Assembly: GCA_026419405.1 (NCBI GenBank)
Contig: JANZZL010000069.1
Span: forward strand, 1-52,496
Direction of reading: 5' to 3'
DNA: 52,496 nt
Source: Paracoccaceae bacterium
GTDB taxonomy: Bacteria; Pseudomonadota; Alphaproteobacteria; Rhodobacterales; Rhodobacteraceae
Both the position numbers and the translations under genes were made by a program. Positions 1 through 12,653 of this stretch are shown here, piece after piece. Position 1 is the first letter of the stretch, and each line of letters begins with the position of its first letter. The notes under the pieces are model-generated. The model was not told the DNA's origin and made no database searches. It worked only from the letters and a program-made list of their open reading frames with translations.

Positions 1-1104
1 GCGCAGGAGCTGTGCCGCTATGCCACCGAGCGCGGGGTGCGCATCCTGCCCGGCATCGCCATCGGCAGCTATGGCGGCATCTACTGGGAGGGCGACAGCC
101 CCTGGAACCTCGCCACCTGGCTGAAGGCGCATCCGGAGAACGCCGCGAGCCTGGAGCGCGGGGTCGGTTTCCAGATCGCCGACCTGGCCTTTCCGCTGAA
201 CTTCCCGCGATCGGACTACACGCTTTCGGCCTGCCCTTCGCGCCCTGCGACGATGGAGTGGATGGAAGAGGGCGTGGCCTGGCTGGCCGAGACCTTCGAG
301 ATCGGCGGGATCAACATCGAGGCGGGGGATTACGGGGTCTGCGGCTGCGATCTCTGCGTGAAGCGGCGGGCCAACGAGGCCGAGGCGGCGCGGCGGGCGC
401 GCGAGCACGGCGACTACTGGTCGCATACGGACATGGCCGACAACTTCCCCCGCCTCTACCACCGGGCGAAGGCGATCCGGCCGGATGCCTGGATCTATTC
501 CGAGATCCAGTGGGACAACCTGCTCGACCCGGTGGCGCGCGAGGCGCAGGCGCGGCTGCCGCGGGGCGGCATCTACCAGCACACGACGAACCGCACCTAC
601 TGGGGGCGGATCCGGGCAGAGCTGACGGCGGACTACGTGGCGGCGCTGCCGATGCAGCCCAACGTGCTGCGCTGCCAGTTCGCCTGCCAGTGGAACGGCG
701 ACGAGCGGACCGAGCGCTATGCGCTGAACGGGCCGGTCTTCACCGAGATGGCGGCGCTGTGCGCGCGAACGGGATTGCAGGGGCTCACGATCTGGGGCGA
801 GCCCTCGCCCTATCACGCGACGGTCGAGCTTTCCTATCTTGCCTTTGCGCGGGCCTCCTGGGCGCCGGGCCTGACCTGGGAGCGGTTCCTCGCAGAGACT
901 GCGGGGCCGCTTCTGGGCGGGGCGGAGGCGGCAGCCGAGTTCGCGGCGATCGCGCGCGAGCTGGACGGGGCCCAGGTCCTCGATCCCGAACGCCTGCGGG
1001 TCCTGGCCAGGCGGGCTGCGGCGCACCGGGCCGGTGACGCGGCCGGGCGGCGCTGGCTGAGCCTTGAGGACCAGATCGCGCGGCGGCTCTACATGGGGGC
1101 CTGA
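1..1104 (+). CDS. TIM-barrel glycosidase-like protein, C-terminal part (5' end cut by window)
   Basis: The reading frame is open from base 1, so the N-terminus lies outside the window; the GTG at 37 is internal. About 367 residues are visible. The sequence has the feel of an alpha/beta-barrel carbohydrate-active protein: strand-like pieces such as RILPGIAIGSYGG, a region GGINIEAGDYGVCGCDLC with three closely spaced cysteines (C-x-C-x2-C), and many Trp/Tyr residues near predicted strand ends (IYSEIQWDN, CQFACQWNGDE, LTIWGEPSPYH). This resembles barrels related to alpha-glucuronidase or GH20-like proteins, where an acidic-aromatic stretch precedes a Cys cluster. That link rests on motif style only, and the substrate is unknown. 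It converges on gyrB with an 18-base gap, so the two probably share a termination zone. The frame and codon use are convincing; the function is weak. Confidence 0.65.
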   Translation, partial: AQELCRYATERGVRILPGIAIGSYGGIYWEGDSPWNLATWLKAHPENAASLERGVGFQIADLAFPLNFPRSDYTLSACPSRPATMEWMEEGVAWLAETFEIGGINIEAGDYGVCGCDLCVKRRANEAEAARRAREHGDYWSHTDMADNFPRLYHRAKAIRPDAWIYSEIQWDNLLDPVAREAQARLPRGGIYQHTTNRTYWGRIRAELTADYVAALPMQPNVLRCQFACQWNGDERTERYALNGPVFTEMAALCARTGLQGLTIWGEPSPYHATVELSYLAFARASWAPGLTWERFLAETAGPLLGGAEAAAEFAAIARELDGAQVLDPERLRVLARRAAAHRAGDAAGRRWLSLEDQIARRLYMGA

Positions 1105-1122
1105 ACGGCGCCGTGGCGCAGG

Positions 1123-4852
<3,730 letters not shown>

Positions 4853-4867
4853 CCGCGCACCTTCATC

Positions 4868-4910
4868 CTGGCGGAAATACTCCGGGGGTCCGGGGGCAGC
4901 GCCCCCGGCC
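4868..4910. repeat. Hairpin-bearing intergenic element between dnaN and recF
   Basis: The dnaN-recF gap carries a hairpin with 8-bp arms CCGGGGGC (4890-4897) and GCCCCCGG (4901-4908) around AGC, preceded by the A/T-richer stretch CCTGGCGGAAATACTCC. From memory, very similar 'gcgaaaatactcc...gggggcagcgccccc' modules recur between genes in many Rhodobacterales genomes; I cannot search here. It may be a dispersed repeat or a partial terminator that lowers recF expression relative to dnaN. Confidence 0.55.
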
Positions 4911-4913
4911 CGG

Positions 4914-6032
4914 TCAGACGCGCATCGGCATCACGACATAGACGGCGCTGGTGTCGTTGCCCTCGCGCATCAGCGTCGGGTCGCCCGAGGAATTGAACAG
5001 GAAGACGGCATTCTCGCGGTCGACCTGGCTGGCGATCTCGAGCAGGTACTTCGCGTTGAAGCCGATCTCCAGCACGTCGTCGGAATAGGCGACGGCCAGC
5101 TCCTCCTCGGCGGCGCCGGTGTCCGGCGCGTTGACCGACAGGACGAGGCGGTCCTCGTCGAGCTTCATCTTCACCGCGCGCGAGCGCTCCGACGACACGG
5201 TGGCCACGCGATCCACCGCGCGGGCGAACTCGGCCGCGTCGACCTCCAGCCGGCGCGGATTGGCGGTGGGGATGACGCGGCTGTAGTCGGGGAAGGTGCC
5301 GTCGATGACCTTCGATGTCAGCGTGATCCCCGGGGTGGCGAAGCGCACCTTCGTCTCGCTGACCGAGACCGCGATCTGCGCCTCGTCGTCCTCAAGCAGC
5401 TTGCGCAGCTCGCCCACCGTCTTGCGCGGCACGATCACGCCGGGCATGGCCTCGGCCCCGGCCGGCAGGTCGGCATCGATCCGCGCCAGGCGGTGGCCGT
5501 CGGTGGCCACGCAGCGCAGGACCGGCCCGCCCTCGCCGCGGGCGACATGCATGTAGACGCCGTTCAGGTAGTAGCGCGTCTCCTCGTTCGAGATGGCGAA
5601 CTTCGACTTGTCGAAGAGGCGCCGCAGCACGGGGGCGGGAACGGTGAAGTTCGTCGCGTATTCCGACGAGGCCATCACCGGGAAGTCCTCCTTCGGCAGG
5701 GTGGCGAGGTGAAAGGTCGAGCGCCCCGCCTGGACGGTCAGCCTGCCGGCCGCGCCGTCGTCGGACAGCTGCACCAGCGCGCCATCGGGCAGCTTGCGGA
5801 CGATCTCGTGCAGGGTGACGGCCGAGACGGTGGTGGCGCCGGGGCGCTCGACGCGGGCGGGCGCGCGATCGACCACCTCGATGTCGAGGTCGGTGGCCCG
5901 CAGCGAGACGCCTTCGCCCTCTGCCTCGATCAGCACGTTGGCGAGGATCGGAATGGTATTCCGCCGTTCGACGACCGACTGCGCCTGGCCGACCGCCTTG
6001 AGCAGCGCCGCCCGTTCGATGCTGAGCTTCAT
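4914..6032 (-). CDS. dnaN: DNA polymerase III sliding clamp (beta subunit)
   Basis: The beta clamp is a ring-shaped dimer that tethers DNA polymerase III to DNA. The protein is 372 residues, the expected length for three repeated clamp domains. The N-terminus MKLSIERAALLKAVGQAQSVVERRNTIPIL and the C-terminal ending AVYVVMPMRV are diagnostic of the family. The central stretch RYYLNGVYMH...ATDGHRLARID is the conserved second-domain core. It lies 111 bases downstream of dnaA on the same strand, and a possible promoter sits in that gap. Nothing looks unusual in the frame. Confidence 0.97.
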   Translation of the reverse strand: MKLSIERAALLKAVGQAQSVVERRNTIPILANVLIEAEGEGVSLRATDLDIEVVDRAPARVERPGATTVSAVTLHEIVRKLPDGALVQLSDDGAAGRLTVQAGRSTFHLATLPKEDFPVMASSEYATNFTVPAPVLRRLFDKSKFAISNEETRYYLNGVYMHVARGEGGPVLRCVATDGHRLARIDADLPAGAEAMPGVIVPRKTVGELRKLLEDDEAQIAVSVSETKVRFATPGITLTSKVIDGTFPDYSRVIPTANPRRLEVDAAEFARAVDRVATVSSERSRAVKMKLDEDRLVLSVNAPDTGAAEEELAVAYSDDVLEIGFNAKYLLEIASQVDRENAVFLFNSSGDPTLMREGNDTSAVYVVMPMRV

Positions 6033-6063
6033 CCGCGTAAACCCCCCAGTTGCCGGGACGGCA

Positions 6064-6091
6064 AACCTAGCCGTTTTGCCATGCCGGGCAA
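6064..6091 (-). promoter_or_regulatory. Possible dnaN promoter
   Basis: On the minus strand TTGCCC (6091-6086) and TAGGTT (6069-6064) are separated by 16 bases, 32 bases upstream of the dnaN start. The match to a sigma-70 consensus is only moderate. Confidence 0.3.
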
Positions 6092-6143
6092 GCGATTTCG
6101 GCAGGAATCGGGGGGATTTGCAAGGCCGGGCGCGGGGCGCGGG

Positions 6144-7511
6144 TCATGCCTCGAGCAGGCGCCGCAGGAGGTCGATGTCCTCGTTGAGCTGGCTGTCGGT
6201 CTGGCGCAGTTCGTCGACCTTGCGGATGCCGTGCATGATGGTCGTGTGGTCGCGCCCGCCGAAGCGGCGCCCGATCTCGGGCAGCGAGCGCGTCGTCAGG
6301 TGCTTGGCCAGATACATCGCCACCTGGCGGGGCCGGGCGATGGTGCGCACCCGCTTCGGCCCGATCATGTCCGAGAGCCGGACGTTGAAGTGTTCGGCCA
6401 CCTTGCGCTGGATCTCCTCGATCGTGATCTTGCGGTCGGAGGCGCGCAGAACGTCGGCAAGGCAGTCCTGGACGAGTTCCAGGGTGATCTCGCGGCCGAC
6501 GAGGCTGGCAAAGGCGAAGAGCCGGGTCAGCGCGCCCTCGAGCACGCGGACATTGCTGGTGATGCGGTGGGCGAGGAATTCCAGCACGCCGGGCGCGATG
6601 ACGAGGCCGGGATAATCCTCGCGATACATGACGACCTTCTGCTGGAGGATCGACAGGCGCAGCTCGTAATCGGTCGGGTGCAGGTCGACGACGAGGCCGC
6701 ATTGCAGGCGCGAGCGGATGCGCTCCTCGAGGTCCTTGATCTCGCCCGGCGCACGGTCGGCGGAGATGACGATCTGCTTGTTCTGGTCGACGAGGGCGTT
6801 GAAGGTGTGGAAGAACTCCTCCTGCGTGCTGTCCTTGCCGGCGATGAACTGGACGTCGTCCACCATCAGCACGTCCACCGAGCGGAACAGCGTCTTGAAC
6901 GACATCATGTCCTTGTCGCGCAGCGCCTGGACGAAGCGGTACATGAACTGCTCGGCCGACAGGTAGACGACGCGGAGCTCGGGGCGGCGGCCCTGCAGCT
7001 CCCAGGCGATCGCATGCATCAGGTGCGTCTTGCCGAGGCCCACGCCGCCGTAGAGGAACAGCGGGTTGAAGGTGACCGGGCCGCCCTCCGCGACCCGGCG
7101 CGCGGCGGCATGGGCCAGCGCGTTCGGCTTGCCGACGACGAAGCTCTCGAAGGTGAAGCGGGCATCGAGCGGCGCGCCCGGCAGGTCGGGCTCCTCGGCC
7201 GCCGGGCGGCCGGGGCGGCGGCCCGGCCGTGCCGGCCGCACGGGCTCCTCGGCCGCCTCGGCCGTGCCCCCTGCCGCGGGGCTGAACTCGAGCCGCTTGA
7301 CCTTCACGCCCGAGCCGGCGAGCAGGCGCAGGATCTGGTCGCCGTAGTTGCGCGAGACCCAGTTGCCGACGAAGGTCGTCGGGACTTCGAAGTGCGCCAC
7401 GTCGTTCCGGAGCTCGGCGAACCTGATCGGTTCGATCCAGGTGGTGAAGTTGTTCTGCCCGACCGTCCGGCGCAACTCGGCAAGCACTCGTCCCCAGGTC
7501 TCTTCGGTCAT
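6144..7511 (-). CDS. dnaA: Chromosomal replication initiator DnaA
   Basis: DnaA is the AAA+ initiator that melts oriC. The 455-residue product has a short domain I (WGRVLAELRRTVGQNNFTTWI), a variable Ala/Pro/Arg linker, and the AAA+ core with Walker A LYGGVGLGKTHLMHAI and Walker B DVLMVDDVQFI. The C-terminal DNA-binding signature is GGRDHTTIMHGIRKV. The start is the ATG at 7511 giving MTEETWGRVL, preceded closely by GGAAG; the open frame extends much further upstream, but those residues are not DnaA-like. It leads the leftward dnaA-dnaN-recF-gyrB series. The roughly 575-base region upstream holds dyads that may be regulatory. Confidence 0.97.
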   Translation of the reverse strand: MTEETWGRVLAELRRTVGQNNFTTWIEPIRFAELRNDVAHFEVPTTFVGNWVSRNYGDQILRLLAGSGVKVKRLEFSPAAGGTAEAAEEPVRPARPGRRPGRPAAEEPDLPGAPLDARFTFESFVVGKPNALAHAAARRVAEGGPVTFNPLFLYGGVGLGKTHLMHAIAWELQGRRPELRVVYLSAEQFMYRFVQALRDKDMMSFKTLFRSVDVLMVDDVQFIAGKDSTQEEFFHTFNALVDQNKQIVISADRAPGEIKDLEERIRSRLQCGLVVDLHPTDYELRLSILQQKVVMYREDYPGLVIAPGVLEFLAHRITSNVRVLEGALTRLFAFASLVGREITLELVQDCLADVLRASDRKITIEEIQRKVAEHFNVRLSDMIGPKRVRTIARPRQVAMYLAKHLTTRSLPEIGRRFGGRDHTTIMHGIRKVDELRQTDSQLNEDIDLLRRLLEA

Positions 7512-8028
7512 TCTTCCGTGCCCATCAGCTCCCGTATCTCTTGCGCGGCGGCGGGAATGGCTCCGCTGCCGCACGAAACACATGGCCATGGGCCCGCCGC
7601 CGGCATGACGGCGGGTGGCGCTGGACGCCGGACTGCGGGGGCAATCCCCGCTCCTGTTTTCCATGCCGCAACGCGGCCAGCCGGACCGAAACCCAGCCCT
7701 GTGCGCGCGGCATGGCAGGCCGCCTCGCCAAGAACTTCGGGACACGGGCATGACATGCCCCCATGCGTCCCGATCGCACGAGCAAATCGCTCGATTGCAG
7801 CGGAGCGCTTCGAGCGGGTCCCTCAACCGCCCGACGGCCTCCTGCCCGTGCCTGGTCCCGTGTCCCCCCAAGACGACGTGAATCGCAGGAGCCAAGCTAC
7901 CAAGGCGATTCCGAGAGCCGCAACAGAACTTCGTGCTTGACGCATCGATCGGCGGAACGAATCCCGAAGCCCTTGCACGCCTGCATCACAGGGTGACGAC
8001 GCGGCCCGAGGCCCGCATCGCGCGCAAT
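7512..8028. other. Non-coding region upstream of dnaA, with dyads
   Basis: About 500 bases lie between dnaA and the rpsT terminator with no convincing gene. I see a perfect dyad GGGCATG-A-CATGCCC at 7746-7760, a second, CGAGC-AAATC-GCTCG, at 7779-7793, and a CATGGCCATG palindrome near 7571-7580. I looked for DnaA boxes (TTATNCACA and its complement) and AT-rich repeats and found none, so this is more likely the dnaA promoter region than a replication origin. Short open frames here lack coding character. Confidence 0.5.
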
Positions 8029-8053
8029 GAAAAACGCCGCCCGAAGGCGGCGT
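8029..8053 (-). terminator. Intrinsic terminator of rpsT
   Basis: On the minus strand, GCCGCC-TTCG-GGCGGC (an extended 8-bp stem with a UUCG-type tetraloop, 8034-8053) is followed directly by GTTTTTC. It lies 33 bases past the rpsT stop and is a textbook rho-independent terminator. Confidence 0.92.
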
Positions 8054-8086
8054 CCTGCGGTCGCTGGCGGGCGGGCGGCGGCCGGC

Positions 8087-8353
8087 TCAGCCGCCGAGCG
8101 CCTTCACCCGCGCCGCGAGGCGCGACATCTTCCGGGCGGCCGTGTTCTTGTGCAGGACGCCCTTGGTGACCCCGCGCATGAGCTCGGGCTGGGCTGCCTT
8201 GAGCGCCGCGGCGGCGGCGGCCTTGTCGCCGGAGGCGATCGCCTCCTCGACCTTGCGCAGGAAGGTGCGGATGCGCGACCGGCGCGCGGTGTTGACCGCG
8301 GTGCGGCGGACCGCCTGCCGCGCGCGCTTCTTGGAGGAGGGCGTGTTTGCCAT
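8087..8353 (-). CDS. rpsT: 30S ribosomal protein S20
   Basis: S20 binds 16S rRNA early in assembly of the small subunit. The 88-residue product starts [27 protein letters not shown] and ends [13 protein letters not shown], with the [16 protein letters not shown] core, all typical of bacterial S20. The ATG at 8353 is chosen over the one at 8365 because S20 proteins begin MAN. A two-tier hairpin lies just upstream and a strong terminator just downstream, so the gene is a monocistronic unit. The neighbour dnaA is transcribed in the same direction beyond the terminator. Confidence 0.97.
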   Translation of the reverse strand: MANTPSSKKRARQAVRRTAVNTARRSRIRTFLRKVEEAIASGDKAAAAAALKAAQPELMRGVTKGVLHKNTAARKMSRLAARVKALGG

Positions 8354-8368
8354 CGGGTTTCCCACTTT

Positions 8369-8403
8369 CCGGGTCTGTCATTGCGTCGGCGCAAGAGACC
8401 CGG
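8369..8403 (-). promoter_or_regulatory. Two-tier leader hairpin of rpsT
   Basis: CCGGGTCT (outer, 8 bp) and TTGCG (inner, 5 bp) pair with CGCAA and AGACCCGG around a 4-base loop, spanning 8369-8403. The structure ends 15 bases before the rpsT ATG. S20 is known to control its own translation in Escherichia coli; using this hairpin for that is inference. Confidence 0.5.
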
Positions 8404-8502
8404 CATCGCGAACCGGATGATTCTGGCCTGAAGCGGGCCTCACGCGCATGTGGCGCGCTGCATTAGCGGAACTCGCCGGGATTGGGAAGCCGAAAAGCGC
8501 CC

Positions 8503-9279
8503 TCAGCGGTCGCGGAACTGCGGCTCGCGCTTCTCGAGGAAGGCCGACATGCCCTCCTTCTGGTCTTCCGTGGCGAACAGCGCATGGAACAGCCGCCGCT
8601 CGAACAGCAGACCCTCGCGCAGCGTGGTCTCGTAGCTGCGGTTGACGGCCTCCTTCACCGCCATCGCCGTCAGGGTTGACTTCTCGGCGATCTTGCGCGC
8701 CGCGGCCAACGCCTCCTCGATCAGCTTCTTGGCCGGGACCACGCGCGAGACGAGGCCCGCGCGTTCGGCCTCGGCGGCATCCATGAAGCGCCCCGTCAGC
8801 GTCATGTCCATCGCCTTCGACTTGCCGACGAAGCGGGTCAGCCGCTGGCTGCCGCCCAGTCCCGGCATGGTGCCGAGGTTGATCTCGGGCTGGCCGAACT
8901 TCGCGGTATCGGCGGCGATGATGAAGTCGCACATCATGGCAAGCTCGCAGCCGCCGCCGAGCGCATAGCCTGCCACCGCGGCGATGATCGGCTTGCGGCA
9001 GCGCAGGAGGCGATCGCTCTCGTCGGTGAAGAGATCCTCGGTGAAGGCATCCACGAAGCTCTTGGTCGACATCTCCCTGATGTCGGCACCCGCCGCGAAG
9101 GCCTTCTCCGAGCCGGTGATGACGAGGCAGCGCACCTTGTCGTTCGCATCCGCCTCGGCCACGGCCCGCGACAGTTCGCCCAGCAGTTCGGTGTTGAGCG
9201 CGTTCAGCGCCTCCGGGCGGTTCAGCCGGATCAGGGCGACGTAGTCCTCGATCTCGACGACGATCGTCTTGTAGGCCAT
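8503..9279 (-). CDS. Enoyl-CoA hydratase (crotonase family)
   Basis: The predicted reaction is hydration of trans-2-enoyl-CoA to 3-hydroxyacyl-CoA in fatty-acid beta-oxidation. The product has 258 residues, the standard length. Crotonase features are the acyl-CoA pocket [10 protein letters not shown], the oxyanion-hole segment [18 protein letters not shown], and the two catalytic glutamates expected in GGCELAMM and in [20 protein letters not shown]. The start [14 protein letters not shown] at 9279 is preferred; the frame extends 21 codons upstream without family similarity. It follows mutM by 77 bases on the same strand. Crotonase relatives with other acyl-CoA substrates cannot be excluded, but both glutamate positions favour a hydratase. 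Confidence 0.93.
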   Translation of the reverse strand: MAYKTIVVEIEDYVALIRLNRPEALNALNTELLGELSRAVAEADANDKVRCLVITGSEKAFAAGADIREMSTKSFVDAFTEDLFTDESDRLLRCRKPIIAAVAGYALGGGCELAMMCDFIIAADTAKFGQPEINLGTMPGLGGSQRLTRFVGKSKAMDMTLTGRFMDAAEAERAGLVSRVVPAKKLIEEALAAARKIAEKSTLTAMAVKEAVNRSYETTLREGLLFERRLFHALFATEDQKEGMSAFLEKREPQFRDR

Positions 9280-9356
9280 GCGGGCATCCCCCGGGGTCGT
9301 TGCGCCGGGGCGGAGTCCTAGCAGCACCGGCGCCGGGTTCAAGCGCTCATCGGGGA

Positions 9357-10208
9357 TCAGCGCTGGCAGGCCGGACAGTAGAAGGACGAGCGCCCCGACT
9401 GCACGATGCGCCGCACGCGGCCGGTGCAGCCGGGCCTGGGACAGGGCTCGCCCTCGCGGCCGTAGACGCGGAAGGCGTGCTGGAAATAGCCGAGTTCGCC
9501 GTCGGCGCGGCGGTAGTCGCGCAGCGAGGAACCGCCGGCCTCGATCGCCTCGGAGAGAACCTCGCGGATCACCGGGACGAGGCCCGCCACCCGCTGCGGG
9601 GCGATCCGGCCCGCCCTGCGCCGCGGCGAGAGGCCGGCACGGTGCAGGACCTCGCAGACGTAGATGTTGCCGAGCCCTGCGACGACGCGCTGGTCGAGCA
9701 GCGCGGCCTTCACGGGCGTGTCGCGCCCCCTGAGGCGGGCCACGAGGTAGTCCTCGTGGAAGGCGTTGCCGAGCGGTTCCGGGCCAAGCCCGGCAAGCAG
9801 CCGGTGCGCCTCGGCGCCTTCGGTCGCAACCAGGTCCATCGCGCCGAACCGGCGGGCATCGTTGAACGTGACGCGGGCGCCGCCCTCGACCTCCAGCGTC
9901 ACGTGGTCGTGCGGCGAGGCGGCGGGGTGGTCGCGGTGGAACGCGCCGAGGATCCGGCCCGAGACGAGGATGCGCCCCGACATGCCGAGGTGCACGAGCA
10001 GGCTCTCGCCCGAGTCGAGATCCGCGAGGATGTATTTCGAGCGCCGCCGCAGCGCCAGCACCCGCCGCCCGGCCAGCCGTTCGGCCAGCCGCTCCGGGAG
10101 GGGCCAGCGCAGGTCGGGACGGCGCACCTCGGCAGCCAGGATCGCCCGGCCTTCCAGCACCGGCACGAGGCCGCGGCGCACCGTTTCCACTTCGGGCAGT
10201 TCGGGCAA
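9357..10208 (-). CDS. mutM: Formamidopyrimidine-DNA glycosylase, TTG start
   Basis: MutM (Fpg) excises 8-oxoguanine and formamidopyrimidines and nicks the abasic site. The mature enzyme must begin with the catalytic proline of [13 protein letters not shown], and the only codon before it is TTG at 10208, preceded by GGGGAG; I therefore place the start there (283 residues). A conserved strand [12 protein letters not shown] follows, then [13 protein letters not shown], and the C-terminal zinc finger C-x4-C-x16-C-x2-C (GEPCPRPGC...FYCPACQR). It is divergent from ubiE, 91 bases away. A TTG start may keep its level low. Confidence 0.95.
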   Translation of the reverse strand: MPELPEVETVRRGLVPVLEGRAILAAEVRRPDLRWPLPERLAERLAGRRVLALRRRSKYILADLDSGESLLVHLGMSGRILVSGRILGAFHRDHPAASPHDHVTLEVEGGARVTFNDARRFGAMDLVATEGAEAHRLLAGLGPEPLGNAFHEDYLVARLRGRDTPVKAALLDQRVVAGLGNIYVCEVLHRAGLSPRRRAGRIAPQRVAGLVPVIREVLSEAIEAGGSSLRDYRRADGELGYFQHAFRVYGREGEPCPRPGCTGRVRRIVQSGRSSFYCPACQR

Positions 10209-10299
10209 GGGCGTCTCCCCAGGGGTCGAGAGGGTCGCATTGCGGCCCCCCCCGCGCGGCCTATAAGAAGGAGTGGTTTGCGCGGCACGGCAAGGGGCG

Positions 10300-11052
10300 A
10301 TGGCGGAGGATCGGGGCAGGACGACCCATTTCGGCTTCCGGGAGGTCGCCGAGGAGGCCAAGGCCGGCCTGGTCCATGGCGTGTTCTCCTCGGTTGCCTC
10401 GCGCTACGACCTGATGAACGACCTGATGAGCGGTGGCATCCACCGGCTCTGGAAGGACGCGATGATGGACTGGCTCGCGCCCCGGCCCGGCCAGCGTCTG
10501 CTCGACGTGGCCGGCGGCACCGGCGACATCGCCTTCCGCTTCCTGCGCCGGGCCCCGGGGGCCGAGGCGGTGGTGCTCGACATGACCGAGGCGATGCTGG
10601 CCGAGGGCCGGCGGCGGGCCGAGGCCGGGAACCTCGCCGACCGGCTGGCCTGGGTCGCCGGCGATGCCATGGCGCTGCCGTTTCCCGATGCCAGCTTCGA
10701 CGTCTACACGATCAGCTTCGGCATCAGGAACGTGACCCGCATCGAGGACGCGCTGTCCGAGGCCTTCCGCGTCCTGCGCCCGGGCGGCCGGTTCATGGCG
10801 CTGGAGTTCAGCCGGGTGCCGAATCCGGCCCTGCAATGGCTCTACGACCGGTATTCGTTCAACGTGATCCCGGCCATGGGGAAGGTCGTGACCGGCGACC
10901 GCGACAGCTACCAGTATCTGGTGGAGTCGATCCGCCGCTTCCCCGATCAGGAGAGTTTCGCGGCCATGATCCGCAGCGCCGGCTTCGATCAGGTGAAGTT
11001 CCGCAACCTGACGATGGGCGTCGCGGCCCTCCATTCGGGGTGGAAGCTCTGA
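10300..11052 (+). CDS. ubiE: Demethylmenaquinone/2-polyprenyl-benzoquinol methyltransferase UbiE
   Basis: UbiE is the SAM-dependent C-methyltransferase of ubiquinone (and menaquinone) synthesis. The product has 250 residues. Markers are [12 protein letters not shown], the family signature [22 protein letters not shown], the SAM-binding [12 protein letters not shown], and [14 protein letters not shown]. The ATG at 10300, with AAGGGG close before it, is chosen over an upstream GTG at 10273. The stop overlaps the start of ubiB, so the two are translationally coupled, as expected for a ubiE-ubiB pair. Confidence 0.97.
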   Translation: MAEDRGRTTHFGFREVAEEAKAGLVHGVFSSVASRYDLMNDLMSGGIHRLWKDAMMDWLAPRPGQRLLDVAGGTGDIAFRFLRRAPGAEAVVLDMTEAMLAEGRRRAEAGNLADRLAWVAGDAMALPFPDASFDVYTISFGIRNVTRIEDALSEAFRVLRPGGRFMALEFSRVPNPALQWLYDRYSFNVIPAMGKVVTGDRDSYQYLVESIRRFPDQESFAAMIRSAGFDQVKFRNLTMGVAALHSGWKL

Positions 11053-12581
11053 AGGGACCGCACAACATCTGGCGGCTGGTCCGGACGGGGGCGACGCTCG
11101 AGCGCACCGGCGCCATGAGCGTGGTGCTCGAGGCCTTCCACGCGCCGCCGCACCTGCGCCTGGCGGCCCGGCTGCTCGGCTGGCCGTTCAAGTGGCTGGG
11201 CCTGCGCGGCGATCCCGCGATGCCGCCGGCCACCCGCGCGCTGACCGCGCTCGGACCCGCCTACATCAAGTTCGGCCAGGTTCTCTCGACGCGGCCCGAT
11301 GTCGTGGGCGACGAGCTTGCCGCGCAGCTCAGGGTGCTTCAGGACCGCCTGCCGCCGTTCCCGACGGCGACGGCCAAGGCGATGATCGAGGCCGAGCTCG
11401 AGATTCCCGTGGACCAGCTCTTCAGCGAGTTCTCCGAGCCCGTGGCGGCCGCCTCGATCGCGCAGGTCCACCGCGCCCGGCTGGCCGACACCGGCGAGGA
11501 TGTCGCGGTCAAGGTCCTGCGGCCGCGGATCGCGAAGGCGTTCCGCAAGGACATCGACGCCTTCTACCTCGCGGCCTGGCTGATCGAGTTCCTGTCGCCG
11601 GCCTCGCGCCGGCTGCGGCCGACCGACGTGATCCGGCACTTCGAGGGCGTGGTGATGGGCGAGCTCGACCTGCGGCTGGAGAGCGCCGCGGCGGCCGAGT
11701 TCGCCGCCAACACCGCGCGCGACGAGGGAATCCGCGTGCCCAGGCCGCACTGGTTCCTCTCGTCGCGCAACGTCATGACGCTCGGCTGGGCCGACGGCAT
11801 CCCGATGGGCGATGTCGAGGCGATCCGCGCCGCCGGCCACGACACCGACGCCCTGGGCGAGCGTGTGCTCCAGCTCTTCCTGCGGCACGCGCTCCGCGAC
11901 GGCTACTTCCACGCCGACATGCACCAGGGCAACCTCAAGGTGGCGCCCGACGGCGAGATCGTCGTCTACGATTTCGGGATCATGGGCCGGCTCGACGACT
12001 ACACCCGCCGCGTCTACGCCGAGATCCTCTACGGTTTCATCCGCAAGGACTACCGCCGCGTCGCCGAGGTGCATTTCGAGGCAGGCTACGTGCCGGCCGA
12101 CCGCGACGTGGACGAGTTCGCGCGGGCGCTGAGGTCGGTGGGCGAACCGATCTTCGGCATGGACGCGACGCGGATCTCGATGGGCCGGCTGCTCGCCTAC
12201 CTCTTCGAGGTGACCGAACGCTTCGGGATGGAAACCCGCACCGAGCTGATCCTTCTCCAGCGCACGATGGTCGTGGTCGAGGGCGTCGCGCGTTCGCTCA
12301 ACCCCACGATCAACATCTGGAAGGTCGCGCAGCCGATCGTCGAGGACTACATCCGGCAGAACGTGGGCCCGCGCGCGCTGGCGCGCGATTTGGCCCGCAC
12401 GCTGCGCGTGCTTGCCCGGTTCGGGCCGAAGCTGCCGCAGCTTGCCGAGGCCGCGCTCGTCCGCCAGACGGCCGCCGAGCCCCCGCCGCCGCCTCGGCGT
12501 CAGCCCCTGCGCGACCTGGCGCTCGCCGCCCTGGGCGCCGCGGCGGGGGCGGCCGCGGTGCTTGCGGCGCTCTGGCACTGA
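11040..12581 (+). CDS. ubiB: UbiB-family kinase-like ubiquinone biosynthesis protein
   Basis: UbiB is an ABC1/ADCK-type atypical kinase needed for ubiquinone synthesis at the membrane. It has about 513 residues. Seen in order are the KxGQ-type motif [13 protein letters not shown], the Ala-rich loop [10 protein letters not shown], the VAVKVLRP lysine, the catalytic-loop-like [11 protein letters not shown] and the metal-binding [10 protein letters not shown] hydrophobic C-terminal tail ([21 protein letters not shown]) is a membrane anchor. The start is uncertain: GTG at 11040, or CTG at 11049 giving a (M)[10 protein letters not shown]-terminus with a CTGA overlap of the ubiE stop. The latter fits relatives I recall. 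Confidence 0.94.
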   Translation: MEALKGPHNIWRLVRTGATLERTGAMSVVLEAFHAPPHLRLAARLLGWPFKWLGLRGDPAMPPATRALTALGPAYIKFGQVLSTRPDVVGDELAAQLRVLQDRLPPFPTATAKAMIEAELEIPVDQLFSEFSEPVAAASIAQVHRARLADTGEDVAVKVLRPRIAKAFRKDIDAFYLAAWLIEFLSPASRRLRPTDVIRHFEGVVMGELDLRLESAAAAEFAANTARDEGIRVPRPHWFLSSRNVMTLGWADGIPMGDVEAIRAAGHDTDALGERVLQLFLRHALRDGYFHADMHQGNLKVAPDGEIVVYDFGIMGRLDDYTRRVYAEILYGFIRKDYRRVAEVHFEAGYVPADRDVDEFARALRSVGEPIFGMDATRISMGRLLAYLFEVTERFGMETRTELILLQRTMVVVEGVARSLNPTINIWKVAQPIVEDYIRQNVGPRALARDLARTLRVLARFGPKLPQLAEAALVRQTAAEPPPPPRRQPLRDLALAALGAAAGAAAVLAALWH

Positions 12582-12653
12582 GGGGCAGCAGGTCAGGCCC
12601 GGACCGACCCGCGCAGCGGCGCCGCCCCGGCCGGGGAGTGCCCGCGCCGGCCG

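Noticed and set aside
7512-8028. Replication origin beside dnaA
   Set aside because: No DnaA boxes, AT-rich unwinding element or repeat cluster was found.
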